Part shown: positions 28,660 through 37,609 of the stretch, piece after piece | How positions within the stretch are numbered: the stretch's first letter is position 1 | Layout of the letters: each line of letters begins with the position of its first letter | Assembly: GCA_029265315.1 (NCBI GenBank) | Contig: JAJUJM010000003.1 | Coordinates: forward strand, 1 to 64,000 | Length of the DNA stretch: 64,000 bases | Reading direction: 5' to 3' | Source of the DNA: Actinomycetota bacterium | Lineage (GTDB): Bacteria; Actinomycetota; Coriobacteriia; Anaerosomatales; PHET01 | Notes under the pieces: model-generated | What the model was told of the DNA's origin: nothing | Seen by the model: only the letters and a program-made list of their open reading frames with translations | Database searches by the model: none | Translations under genes and position numbers: made by a program

Positions 28660-28689
28660 TTGAGCAGCCCGGTTGCGGGCATAGTATGC
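28660..28689 (+). promoter_or_regulatory. Possible ATPase promoter with dyad
   Basis: In the 207-bp gap between the divergent helicase and ATPase genes, TTGAGC (28660) and TAGTAT (28682) are 16 bp apart. The -10 lies in the small palindrome GCATAGTATGC (28679-28689). It is about 50 bp before the ATPase start. Weak evidence. Confidence 0.3.
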
Positions 28690-28735
28690 ACGGTGCGTAC
28701 GAAAACTTCCAGTCGTCGCCGGAATCGGTGGGTGC

Positions 28736-31573
28736 GTGGGAGACGGGGCCACGAACAATGTCGACCTCCTCGGCTTCGCCCGGCTGTCGGTCGAAGACGT
28801 CTTCGAGCGCGTCGGCAGCGCACCCTCCGGGCTGGATCCGCGAAGCGTCTCTGAGCGGCGGACGCGCTATGGAGCGAATCGGATAGAGGAGGTCCGGCGT
28901 CGCTCCAAGCTCCGAGCGTTCCTCGCGAACTTCAGCGGCCTGTTCGCGATCATGCTCTGGGCGGGCAGCGTGCTCGCGTTCGTGGGGGGCATGCCCGAGC
29001 TCGGGTGGGCGATCATCGCCGTCATCGTCATCAACGCGGTGTTCTCGTTCTGGCAGGAGTACCGGGCCGAGCGCGCGACCGAGGCCCTGGCCCAACTCAT
29101 CCCGAAACGGGCCCGCGTGGTGCGCGACTCCGAGATCCTCGAGATCGCCGCCGAGGAGGTCGTGCCCGGCGACATCATCGTGCTCGAGGAAGGCGACTAC
29201 GTATGCGCTGACGCCCGCCTCATCGAATCGGTCGACCTCAGGGTCAACCTCTCGGTCCTCAACGGTGAATCGACGCCTTCTCCGCGCAGGTCCACGCCGG
29301 TGCCGGTCGAGGACCTGCAGTCCGTCACTGAAGCCATGAACCTCGTCTTCGCGGGCACATCGGTCGCTTCAGGGAGGGGACGGGCGGTGGTTCTCGCCAC
29401 CGGCATGTCCACGCGGTTCGGGGCCATCGCAGGCCTGACCCAGTCCATCGGCGAGGGGATGTCGCCTCTCCAGCGAGAGATGGAACGTGTGACCCGGGTC
29501 GTCGCGGGCCTCGCGACGCTCCTGGGTGTCGTCTTCTTCGGGCTGGGCTATGGAGTCGCGGGGCTGCCGCTGGTCGAGGGGTTCCTGTTCGCGGTAGGCA
29601 TCATAGTGGCCAACGTCCCGGAGGGGCTGCTGCCGACCCTCACGTTGTCGCTGTCCATGGGCGTGCAGCGTATGGCCAAGCGCAACGCGCTCGTCAAACG
29701 CCTTTCGGCCGTCGAGACGCTCGGAGCCACCACCGTCATCTGCACCGACAAGACCGGTACGCTCACAGCCAACGAGATGACGGTCCGCTCGGTGTGGGTG
29801 CCCGACCGTCGCCTCGAGGTGACCGGCGTCGGCTACAGCCCGGAGGGCGGGGTCCTTGACGCGGGTCGGCCGGTCGCGGGCGATGTGGCGGGGCGGTGCG
29901 AATCGCTTCTGCGGACCGGCATGCTCTGCTCCAACGCGCGGGTCATCGCGCCCGATGACGAGCATCCGTCCTGGCGCATCGTGGGAGACCCCACAGAAGG
30001 CGCGCTCGTCGTGGCCGCCTTGAAGGCCGGTCTCGACGCTGCGACGGAAGCCGCCGCGGCCCCGCGGATCGCCGAGGTCGCGTTCGACGCGGTGCGCAAA
30101 CGCATGTCCACACTGCACCGTGTGGCGGGTACGGACGATGTCCTCGTCGCGGTCAAAGGCGCCCCCCGCGAGCTGCTCGCATTGTGCACGAACGTCCTGA
30201 CCGAAGCGGGCGAGGTGCCGATGACACCCGAGTTCGCTGCTGCGGCGATGGAGGCGAACGACAGCTACGCGCGCGAAGGGCTGCGTGTGCTGGCGATCGC
30301 CAGCCGGCGGATGAGCGCGGCGCCCACTCGGCCCGAGGCCGACGCGATCGAACGCGAACTGACGCTGCTCGGACTGGTCGCGATGATGGACCCACCGCGT
30401 CCCGAGGTCGAGCATGCGGTTGCGCTGTGCCGCCAAGCGGGCGTGCGCATCGTGATGATCACGGGCGACTACGGTCTGACGGCCGAGTCCATCGCGCGAC
30501 GCATCGGCATCGTTGGCGAGCGGGGGGTCCGGATCATCGAAGGGGCCCGACTCGACGCCATGTCCGATAGCGAACTGTCACAGGCGCTCGCTGCCGAAGG
30601 GGACGTGCTCTTCGCGCGGGTCTCGCCGGAGCACAAGATGCGGGTCGCGAAGGTGCTCTCGGCACTCGGCAACGTGGTCGCGATGACTGGCGATGGCGTC
30701 AACGACGCACCGGCCCTGAAAGCCGCTGACATCGGCGTGGCGATGGGTCGATCGGGTACCGACGTCGCGCGTGAGGCGGCCGACATGGTGCTCGCGGACG
30801 ACAACTTCGCCTCGATCGTGGCGGCGATCGAAGAGGGCCGCGCGGTCTACGACAACATCCGGCGGTTCGTCACCTACATCTTCACGAGCAACGTGCCCGA
30901 GATCGTCCCGTTCATCCTGTTCGTGCTTGTCGGCATACCGTTGCCGCTCACGGTGATACAGATCCTCGCCATCGATCTGGGCACCGACCTCGTGCCTGCG
31001 CTCGCGCTCGGGGTCGAAGCGGCTGAGCCGGGGGTCATGCGACGCAAGCCTCGTTCAAGGAGCGAGCGGCTGCTGTCGCGGGCGGTGCTCGCGAGAGCCT
31101 ACCTATATCTGGGTCCGGTCCAGGCCGCGGTGTGCCTCGGGGCCTACTTCTACGCGTACCTGAGCAGCGGATGGCGACCGGGGGCGCCCTTGCCTGATTC
31201 GGGCCCGGTCTATGCGCTCGCCACGACGATGACGTTCGCCGCTGTCGTGGCCACGCAGATCGGTAACGGCCTGGCGCAGAGGACGACCCGCGAGTCTATC
31301 CGCACGGTCGGCCTGACCTCCAACCGGCTGCTGCTCGCGGGTATCGCCACCGAGGTGGCGCTTCTGGCGGCGCTCGTGTACGTGAAGCCTCTTGCCGACG
31401 TGTTCGGCTTCGTCCCCCTGCGCCCGGTCGACTGGGCACTTCTCGCTGCGGTGGCGCCTACCCTGCTCGTCGCAGACGAGGTCCGGAAGTGGGTGGTGCG
31501 CCGACGGGACGCAGGCTGCCGGGAAAGCTTGGGAACAGTCCTCGATGAAGCGAGTGAAGGGAGCGGGCAGTGA
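28736..31573 (+). CDS. P-type cation ATPase, Na+/K+-ATPase (P2C)-like
   Basis: A 945-residue P2-type cation pump. The phosphorylation site is D338 in ICTDKTGTLTANEM, the A-domain loop is NGES instead of TGES (catalytic Glu kept), and the hinge is TGDGVNDAPALKAADIG. Membrane signatures match the Na+/K+- and H+/K+-ATPase subfamily rather than Ca2+ pumps: ANVPEGLLPTLTLSLSMG in M4, FTSNVPEIVPF in M5 and IDLGTDLVPALALGVEAAE in M6, followed by MRRKPRS. About ten membrane helices are visible, four after the hinge. The GTG start at 28736 has no strong ribosome-binding site. The stop overlaps the next gene in GTGA. No beta-subunit gene is nearby. Na+ export or K+ uptake is the likely activity. Confidence 0.92.
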   Translation: MGDGATNNVDLLGFARLSVEDVFERVGSAPSGLDPRSVSERRTRYGANRIEEVRRRSKLRAFLANFSGLFAIMLWAGSVLAFVGGMPELGWAIIAVIVINAVFSFWQEYRAERATEALAQLIPKRARVVRDSEILEIAAEEVVPGDIIVLEEGDYVCADARLIESVDLRVNLSVLNGESTPSPRRSTPVPVEDLQSVTEAMNLVFAGTSVASGRGRAVVLATGMSTRFGAIAGLTQSIGEGMSPLQREMERVTRVVAGLATLLGVVFFGLGYGVAGLPLVEGFLFAVGIIVANVPEGLLPTLTLSLSMGVQRMAKRNALVKRLSAVETLGATTVICTDKTGTLTANEMTVRSVWVPDRRLEVTGVGYSPEGGVLDAGRPVAGDVAGRCESLLRTGMLCSNARVIAPDDEHPSWRIVGDPTEGALVVAALKAGLDAATEAAAAPRIAEVAFDAVRKRMSTLHRVAGTDDVLVAVKGAPRELLALCTNVLTEAGEVPMTPEFAAAAMEANDSYAREGLRVLAIASRRMSAAPTRPEADAIERELTLLGLVAMMDPPRPEVEHAVALCRQAGVRIVMITGDYGLTAESIARRIGIVGERGVRIIEGARLDAMSDSELSQALAAEGDVLFARVSPEHKMRVAKVLSALGNVVAMTGDGVNDAPALKAADIGVAMGRSGTDVAREAADMVLADDNFASIVAAIEEGRAVYDNIRRFVTYIFTSNVPEIVPFILFVLVGIPLPLTVIQILAIDLGTDLVPALALGVEAAEPGVMRRKPRSRSERLLSRAVLARAYLYLGPVQAAVCLGAYFYAYLSSGWRPGAPLPDSGPVYALATTMTFAAVVATQIGNGLAQRTTRESIRTVGLTSNRLLLAGIATEVALLAALVYVKPLADVFGFVPLRPVDWALLAAVAPTLLVADEVRKWVVRRRDAGCRESLGTVLDEASEGSGQ

Positions 31574-32217
31574 GGATCATCGTAGGCGGATGCGGGCGGG
31601 TGGGGGTGCTCGTCGCCTCGCGCCTCGCTCTTGACGCCCACGAGGTCGCCGTGATCGACCAGGACCCGGACGCCTTCCGCCTTCTGGGGGCGGGGTTTGG
31701 CGGCACGACCCATGTGGGCAAGGTCTTCGACCGGGCGACGCTCGTCGCAGCGGGAATCGAGCGCGCCGATGCGTTCGTGGCGGTCACGAGCGGGGACAAC
31801 TCCAACATCGTCTCGTCGATCGTGGCCAAGGACGAGTTCGGCGTACCGAAGGTCATCGCCCGGATCTACGACCCGAGGCGCGCGGAGATCTATCGGCGTC
31901 TCGGGATATCGGCTGTGTCGTCGGTGATGTGGGCGGCCAACGAGATACGCGCGCTGTTGGGGCATCCGGGGCTTGCCGAGGAGAAGACGTTCGGTGACGC
32001 GGAGGTCCGGCTCGTGAGCGCGGTCGTGCCGCCGCGACTCGCCGGGCGGACCGTGCGGGAGCTGGAGCGTCCCGGTGAGGTCGTCGTCGCCGCTGTGGTG
32101 CGGTCCGGTGCCGCATGGGTGCCCACGGGCGGGGAGGAGCTCATGCTCGACGACGAGATCCACGTCGCCGTGGCCTCTTCGGCCTTCGCACACTTCGAGG
32201 AGGTGGTCGCGCCGTGA
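31570..32217 (+). CDS. TrkA-type RCK protein (RCK-N + RCK-C)
   Basis: A 215-residue cytoplasmic nucleotide-binding regulator. RCK-N (about 1-125) has a Rossmann GGCGRVG motif and VAVIDQDPDAF, with Asp binding the NAD ribose. RCK-C (about 130-215) has the typical LAGRTVRELERPGEVVVAAVVRSG. Such subunits normally gate TrkH/KtrB potassium channels; here no channel is next to it. It overlaps the ATPase stop and the next gene start (both GTGA), so the three genes are translationally coupled. Confidence 0.9.
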   Translation: MRIIVGGCGRVGVLVASRLALDAHEVAVIDQDPDAFRLLGAGFGGTTHVGKVFDRATLVAAGIERADAFVAVTSGDNSNIVSSIVAKDEFGVPKVIARIYDPRRAEIYRRLGISAVSSVMWAANEIRALLGHPGLAEEKTFGDAEVRLVSAVVPPRLAGRTVRELERPGEVVVAAVVRSGAAWVPTGGEELMLDDEIHVAVASSAFAHFEEVVAP

Positions 32218-32639
32218 ACGCCGAGCAGCTTCGCGTCATCGTGGTCGGAGGGGGCAAGATCGGCGCCGCACTCGCAGCGCTGGTGCTCGAGCGGGGTCAC
32301 GAGGTCACGATCGTCGAGGCGGACCACAGCCGCGCCGAAGTGCTCGCGGAGTCCGTCGAGGGCGTTCGCGTGGTGACGGGGGACGGGTGCGAGCCGGTGG
32401 TGCTCGAACTCGCGGGCATCGAGCGCGCGGACTCCGTCGCGGCGGTCACGGGCGATGACGAGGACAACCTGGTGGTGTGTCTGCTGGCCCGTCGCCACTA
32501 CCGGGTCCAGACGACGTCTGCGCGCGTGAACGACCCGCGCAACGAGTGGCTGTTCACCGAGCGATTCGGGGTCGACCATGCCTTGTCCGGCACGCGCAGA
32601 CTCGCGAGGCTCGTGATGCGCGAGATCGAGTCAGGCTGA
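32214..32639 (+). CDS. TrkA-type RCK-N domain protein
   Basis: A 141-residue protein consisting only of an RCK-N domain: VIVVGGGKIGAALAALVLERGHEVTIVEAD, then GDGCEPVVLELAGIERADSVAAVTGDDEDNLV. RCK-C is missing. GTG 32214 overlaps the previous stop. It ends 5 bp from the convergent citrate synthase stop, leaving no room for a terminator between them. It probably forms hetero-oligomers with the preceding RCK protein. Confidence 0.88.
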   Translation: MNAEQLRVIVVGGGKIGAALAALVLERGHEVTIVEADHSRAEVLAESVEGVRVVTGDGCEPVVLELAGIERADSVAAVTGDDEDNLVVCLLARRHYRVQTTSARVNDPRNEWLFTERFGVDHALSGTRRLARLVMREIESG

Positions 32640-32644
32640 CCGTC

Positions 32645-34042
32645 TCAGCGCTTGGAGATGGGCACGTAGTCCTGTGGCTTGGACACGCTCTTGTAAGCTG
32701 GGCGGATGATCTTGCCGCCGTTGGCAAGCTCCTCGAGACGATGTGCGCTCCAGCCCACGACGCGCGAGATCGCAAAGAGCGGGGTGTAGAGCTCACGCGG
32801 GATGTCGAGCATCTTGTAGACGAAGCCGGAGTAGAAGTCGATGTTCGCGCTGACTCCTTTGTAGACCCGGCGCTTCGCCGAGATGATCAGTGGCGCGATG
32901 CGCTCGAACCGCTCGTGCAGCTCGAATTCTTCCAAGTGGCCCTTCTGCTGGGCGAGCTGCCTGGCGTAGCCACGGATCACCACGGTGCGCGGGTCCGAGA
33001 CCGAGTAGACCGGGTGCCCCATCCCATAGACCAAGCCGGAGCGGTCGAAGGCCTCTTTGTCGAGCAGGCGGTGGATGTAGTCGGCGATCTGCTCGTCGTC
33101 AGAGAGGTCGCTCACCCGGGCTTGCAGGTCCTCGAACATCTCGACGACCTTTTGGTTGGCTCCGCCGTGGCGGGGACCCTTGAGCGAGCCGAGCGATGCG
33201 GCGACGGCCGAGTACGTGTCGGTGCCGGTCGATGACACCACGTGGGTGGTGAACGACGAGTTGTTGCCGCCTCCGTGCTCGGCGTGGAGCACGAGCATCA
33301 TGTCAAGCACAAGCGCCTCGAGCTCGGTGAACTCGCTCGTCGGTCTGAGCATATGCAGGAAGTTCTCGGCCGTCGAGTACTGGGGCTCCGGACGGTGGAT
33401 GACGAGGCTCTTCCCATGGAACTCGTCGAGGTAGGCCTGGTAGGCGTAGACCGCGAGCATGGGGAACTTGGCGATCAGGTGCATACTCTGGCGAAGGACG
33501 TTGCGCGTCGAGGTGTCGTCGGCCTTGGGGTCGAGCGTGTACAGGCCCAGGACCGCTCGCATGAGCGCGTTCATCATGTCGCGACTCGGCATGCGCAGGA
33601 TGCCGTCGTGGACGAACGATCGCGGGAGCTTCCGCATGCCGGCGAGGTACTCGCTGAACTCGTCGAGCTGTTCGCGCGTGGGCAGTTCTCCGAAGAGCAG
33701 CAGGTAGGATGTCTCTTCGAACCCGTTCTGCTTGTCTTGGACGAAACCGTTGACGAGGTCGGTCACCTCGATGCCACGGTAGAGCAACTGGCCGGGCGCT
33801 GGGACGAGGTGGTCGCCCTCGCGGGCCGTGCCGACCACGTCGCCGATACGCGTGAGGCCAGCCAACACGCCCTTGCCGGTCTGGTCGCGCAGGCCGCGCT
33901 TCACGTCATATTCGACGTAGAGTGCCGGATCGACCGGGCACTGGCGTTGTGCGATGGCGGTCCACTTGTCGAGTGCCGCGTCGTGGCTGTTGGCGGCCCC
34001 GAGGGGAGCGGGGGCCACCGGCTCACGGGCATCGTTCGTCAT
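32645..34042 (-). CDS. gltA: Citrate synthase
   Basis: A 465-residue enzyme condensing oxaloacetate and acetyl-CoA. Active-site regions are LHAEHGGGNNSSF (near residue 252), LKGPRHGGANQKV and YGMGHPVYSVSDPR; the usual catalytic Asp comes later in the large domain. The ~60 N-terminal residues before LVPAPGQLLYRGIEV extend beyond the short bacterial forms and resemble longer anaerobe-type synthases. 2-Methylcitrate synthase activity cannot be excluded. ATG 34042 has AGGAGGG upstream. No other TCA-cycle gene is nearby, and it lies 76 bp after the cyclopropane synthase gene on the same strand. Confidence 0.92.
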   Translation of the reverse strand: MTNDAREPVAPAPLGAANSHDAALDKWTAIAQRQCPVDPALYVEYDVKRGLRDQTGKGVLAGLTRIGDVVGTAREGDHLVPAPGQLLYRGIEVTDLVNGFVQDKQNGFEETSYLLLFGELPTREQLDEFSEYLAGMRKLPRSFVHDGILRMPSRDMMNALMRAVLGLYTLDPKADDTSTRNVLRQSMHLIAKFPMLAVYAYQAYLDEFHGKSLVIHRPEPQYSTAENFLHMLRPTSEFTELEALVLDMMLVLHAEHGGGNNSSFTTHVVSSTGTDTYSAVAASLGSLKGPRHGGANQKVVEMFEDLQARVSDLSDDEQIADYIHRLLDKEAFDRSGLVYGMGHPVYSVSDPRTVVIRGYARQLAQQKGHLEEFELHERFERIAPLIISAKRRVYKGVSANIDFYSGFVYKMLDIPRELYTPLFAISRVVGWSAHRLEELANGGKIIRPAYKSVSKPQDYVPISKR

Positions 34043-34118
34043 CAGCGTTCCCTCCTGCCGCTTTCCGGACTTCACAGAGCGCGGATCAAGCGGGGTCAGA
34101 CGGCGTGCACGGGTAAGG

Positions 34119-35303
34119 CTACCCGAAATCGCCCTCGAGGCGAACCTGCATGACGTCGATGGTGCCCGCTTTGAAGCCCGCTTGGCAGTACGCGAGGTAG
34201 TAGCGCCACATGCGGATGAAGCGGTCATCGAATCCCAGTGCGCGAACGTCTGGCAGCGCCGCCTCGAAGCGGCGCCTCCACTCGGCGAGCGTCTGAGCGT
34301 AGCAGCTGCCGAAGAAGAGCGGGTCACCGACGCGCAGACCGGCGGCGGTGGCCACGGAGACGAATCGCTCAGGGCTCGGCAACATGCCGCCCGGGAAGAT
34401 GTGGCGCTGGATGAAGTCGGGGTTGTCCCGGTAGTCATCGAAGCGGGCGTCCTCGATCGTGATCGTCTGGATCGCCGCGGCGCCTTTGGGCGCGAGCGAT
34501 TCGCGCAGGCGGCGGAAGAAGGTGGGCCACCATCTTTCGCCGACCGCTTCGAACATCTCGATGGAGACGATGCCGTCATAGACTCCCGGAACGTGGCGGT
34601 AGTCCTGCATCCTGATCTCGACCCGGTCATCGACGCCGGCCTCCTCGACCGCCCTTCTGGCCCAGTCGTGCTGCGAGGGCGAGATCGTCACGCCGGTCAC
34701 CCGGCAGCCGGCCTCCTTGGCCGCGTGTATCGCGAACCCGCCCCATCCGCATCCGATCTCGAGCAGGTGGTCCCGCGAGCCGGGCTGGAGCAGTTCGAGC
34801 AGGCGGTTCCACTTGCGTACCTGGGCGCCGGTGAGGTCCTCCTCGCCGGGCCGCTCGAACAGCGCTGACGAGTACGCCATGGACTCGTCGAGCCACAGCC
34901 GGTAGAAGTCGTTGCCCAGGTCGTAGTGGTACTCGATGTTCTCTTTCGCGCGCTCGGGGTCGTTGTCGCGCATCGCGTGCCATGCACGGGTCGCACGGGT
35001 CATGAGGGAAGGTCGCGTGGGCTTGTGCGCCGGCATGTTGGCCACGCCGAGGTCGAGTACCGCTTGCAGGTCGGGCGTGTCCCACTCGCCGTCCATGTAT
35101 GACTCAGCCATGCCGAGCGCAGTGCCCGCCAGCGTGCGCCGCGCGGCGGCCGGGGTAAGCAGTCGCACGGTGGCCGACGGTCCCGGTTCGCGCCCACGGA
35201 TTGTGCGCTCCCGGCCATCGCGGTCGATGAGGGTGAGCTCACCGGCGTTCAGGCCGAGACGCAACACGTACCTGAGGACGAGCTCTGCAAGACTGGCACT
35301 CAC
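34119..35303 (-). CDS. Cyclopropane-fatty-acid synthase family methyltransferase
   Basis: A 394-residue SAM-dependent enzyme that methylates or cyclopropanates unsaturated phospholipid acyl chains. The SAM site is LEIGCGWGGFAIHAAKEAGCRVTG; other CFA blocks are YHYDLGNDFYRLWLDESMAYSSALFE, SIEMFEAVGERWWPTFF and FIQRHIFPGGMLPS. GTG 35303 overlaps the DUF1365 stop and has GAGGAG upstream. It is the third gene of the FAD oxidoreductase-DUF1365-CFA set, a widespread trio for lipid modification. Confidence 0.92.
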   Translation of the reverse strand: MSASLAELVLRYVLRLGLNAGELTLIDRDGRERTIRGREPGPSATVRLLTPAAARRTLAGTALGMAESYMDGEWDTPDLQAVLDLGVANMPAHKPTRPSLMTRATRAWHAMRDNDPERAKENIEYHYDLGNDFYRLWLDESMAYSSALFERPGEEDLTGAQVRKWNRLLELLQPGSRDHLLEIGCGWGGFAIHAAKEAGCRVTGVTISPSQHDWARRAVEEAGVDDRVEIRMQDYRHVPGVYDGIVSIEMFEAVGERWWPTFFRRLRESLAPKGAAAIQTITIEDARFDDYRDNPDFIQRHIFPGGMLPSPERFVSVATAAGLRVGDPLFFGSCYAQTLAEWRRRFEAALPDVRALGFDDRFIRMWRYYLAYCQAGFKAGTIDVMQVRLEGDFG

Positions 35304-36064
35304 AGCGATGTCTCCTCGGCGGTGGGAGGCGTGTGCGGGTAGAAGGGTACCCGCTTCGCCAGCAGTTTGAGCGCCTGCCAATGGATGAGCACGAGCGCCC
35401 GGGCACTCATCGGGCCCATCCGGCGCACCGCTCGCGCGATGTTGGCGTCGGTCAAGGGGCGTGCGTGCAAGGCGATCGATGCGGTGAGCAGCCGCTCACC
35501 ACCGACGTGGTCGGTGATCGAGACCGCCAACTTCTCGCCGGGCTCTGAGAAGTGGAATTCGTAGCGGACGTCGTCGAGCTTGATGAACGGCGACACGAAG
35601 AACGCCTTCACGTGTTCCGGACGCGCGTGGAAGTCGAACGGCTCGCCGCCGTTGTGCACAAGGTAGTTGTGGTGGTCGCGGTACGTGTTCTGCACCTCGG
35701 CGAGGATGGCGCGCACCTTGTCGTCGGCCCCGAAGCAGTACCAGAAGGACACCGGGTAGAACCGGAAGCCCATCACGCGTGGGAACGTGAGCAGACACAC
35801 GCTCCCGCCCTCGAGGTCGATTCCGGCCTTCGCGAGAATGGCCTCGATCCACGGGCGCAGCGGGGTTCCGTCACGGGGGCCGTGGTCGACGTCCCAGAGG
35901 CTGAACGTGGCACGGCGGTTGTGGCCGAAGCGGGCAAGGCCCGCGTCGAGCTCGTCGAGCTCAGCGAGGTCGACGTAGACGTAGTAGAGCCCATAGGAGA
36001 ACCGGTTCTTCGCCGGGGAGGTCCGGGCGTGGGTGACGGTGCCTTCGTAGAGTCGGCTGTTCAC
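35300..36064 (-). CDS. DUF1365 family protein
   Basis: A 254-residue protein of the DUF1365 family. Recognisable blocks are GTVTHARTSPAKNRFSYGLYYVYVDL, LTFPRVMGFRFYPVSFWYCFG, EVQNTYRDHHNYLV and HVKAFFVSPF. The fold is unknown to me and biochemical function unproven, but it is nearly always encoded between a FAD oxidoreductase and a cyclopropane synthase-like gene. Start GTG 36064 and stop both overlap neighbours by 4 bp, giving tight coupling. Confidence 0.92.
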   Translation of the reverse strand: MNSRLYEGTVTHARTSPAKNRFSYGLYYVYVDLAELDELDAGLARFGHNRRATFSLWDVDHGPRDGTPLRPWIEAILAKAGIDLEGGSVCLLTFPRVMGFRFYPVSFWYCFGADDKVRAILAEVQNTYRDHHNYLVHNGGEPFDFHARPEHVKAFFVSPFIKLDDVRYEFHFSEPGEKLAVSITDHVGGERLLTASIALHARPLTDANIARAVRRMGPMSARALVLIHWQALKLLAKRVPFYPHTPPTAEETSL

Positions 36065-37512
36065 CCCGTGGCTCCTCCCGGACGGACGGTCGGGCTGGGT
36101 GTCCCGGCGGGCGAGTCCGGGTCACCGGACCCCGCCCGTCCCGCAGGCGCCTCCGGCGGCAGCTCCGTCCGGGGGATGGGCCTCGTCTGACCCAGCCGAG
36201 TCACGGGAGCACCCGGCACCGTCATCGTGCGGGTCGGGTCGAGCTGGTCGCCCCACGGCAGGACCGCACCGAGCGCTTCGGCGACGCGCACCCCGGACAG
36301 GATGCCGTCCTCGTGGAAACCGTACCGCGTCCACGCGCCCGTGAACCAGATGCGGTCGGCCCCCTGGATGGACGGCAGCTTGGCCTGCGCGGCGATCGCT
36401 TCTTGCGAATACATGGGGTGCTCGAAGGACAGACGCGCGAGCAGCGTGCCCTCTGCGGGTTCACGGTCGCGGTTGAGTGTCTCCAACACCGAAGGCGCTC
36501 CGTCGGGCAGGTCCTGCAGCGTGTTGATGCGGTAGGTCAGGCGAAGCATCGCCTTCTCGATCTCCCCGCCTTCGGAGTACCAGTTCCACGAGGCCCACGC
36601 GCGCTTCGAGCGCGGCAGGAACGTCTCGTCGGTGTGGAGGACGACGTCGTTGGGCCAGTACTCGAACGCCGAGAGCACGTCGCGCTCCGCCGGGGTCATG
36701 GTGTCACCCAGCACCTGGCGCGTCTGAGGCGGATGGCACGCCATGATCACGGCGTCGTAGTCCTCGGCGCGGCGCGCGGTGTGCACGCGTACGCCGGTGG
36801 CGGTTCGCTCGACGTGCTCGACCCCTTCGGCGGTGAACACCTCTCCGGAGAAATCGCGCCCGGCCGCTTCGATGTAGCGGCGCGCACCGCCTCTGACCGA
36901 CAGCCACGCCGGCTTGCCCAGGATGTGGAGCAGGCCGTGGTTGTCGCAGAAGCGCAGGAAGGTGAGGGCCGGGTAGTCCATCATGTCGCCCGGAGGAGTG
37001 GACCAGATCGCATCTCCCATCGGGATGAGGTACCAGTCCGTGAACGCTTTGCTGTAGCCTTCGCGCGCCATCAGCTGGCCCAGCGTCAACTCGGCGACAC
37101 TCGGGTCGGCGAGCAGCCGGTCGGCGTCACGCGAGAGACGCAACACATCTGTGAGCATCTGGAGGAAACGCGGGTTCGCGATGTTCTTGCGTTGCGCGAA
37201 GACGGTGTCGAGGTTGGTGCCGCTCCACTCGATGTCCTCGTCGGCCACAGAGACCGAGAAGCTCATGTCGGCGTCGGCCGCCTCGACACCCAGATGCTCG
37301 AAGAAGCGGGTCAGGTTCGGGTAGGTGCGCCGGTTGAAGACCATGAACCCGGTGTCGACCGGGAAGGTGAGCCCGTTGGCGCTCACATCGATCGTGTGAG
37401 TGTGTCCGCCAAGCTCGGGGGCGGACTCGTAGATGTCGACGTCGTTGCCGGGAGAGAGCAGCCACGCGCTCGAGACGCCGCCTATCCCGGAGCCGATCAC
37501 GGCTATGCGCAT
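36061..37512 (-). CDS. FAD-dependent amine-oxidase-like oxidoreductase
   Basis: A 483-residue flavoprotein related to amine oxidases and desaturases. The N-terminal dinucleotide motif is IAVIGSGIGGVSSAWLLS, followed by YESAPELGGHTHT and NGLTFPVDTGFMVFN. The C-terminal FAD contact is near IWFTGAWTRYGFHEDGILSGVRVAEAL. About 55 Pro/Gly-rich residues after that are unlike the family core. ATG 37512 with TGGGGA upstream is chosen. It heads the lipid-modification operon and is divergent from an SDR gene. Relatives of this trio in other bacteria take part in making modified (for example furan or branched) fatty acids; that role is inferred. Confidence 0.9.
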   Translation of the reverse strand: MRIAVIGSGIGGVSSAWLLSPGNDVDIYESAPELGGHTHTIDVSANGLTFPVDTGFMVFNRRTYPNLTRFFEHLGVEAADADMSFSVSVADEDIEWSGTNLDTVFAQRKNIANPRFLQMLTDVLRLSRDADRLLADPSVAELTLGQLMAREGYSKAFTDWYLIPMGDAIWSTPPGDMMDYPALTFLRFCDNHGLLHILGKPAWLSVRGGARRYIEAAGRDFSGEVFTAEGVEHVERTATGVRVHTARRAEDYDAVIMACHPPQTRQVLGDTMTPAERDVLSAFEYWPNDVVLHTDETFLPRSKRAWASWNWYSEGGEIEKAMLRLTYRINTLQDLPDGAPSVLETLNRDREPAEGTLLARLSFEHPMYSQEAIAAQAKLPSIQGADRIWFTGAWTRYGFHEDGILSGVRVAEALGAVLPWGDQLDPTRTMTVPGAPVTRLGQTRPIPRTELPPEAPAGRAGSGDPDSPAGTPSPTVRPGGATG

Positions 37513-37609
37513 GCGATTCCCCAGCCTTCCGAGGGGCGAAGAGGCCCCATTGGACATATAGTAGTGGTGACCTCTCCATTCTTCCCATTTCTTGGGGGCA
37601 GGGGGATTC

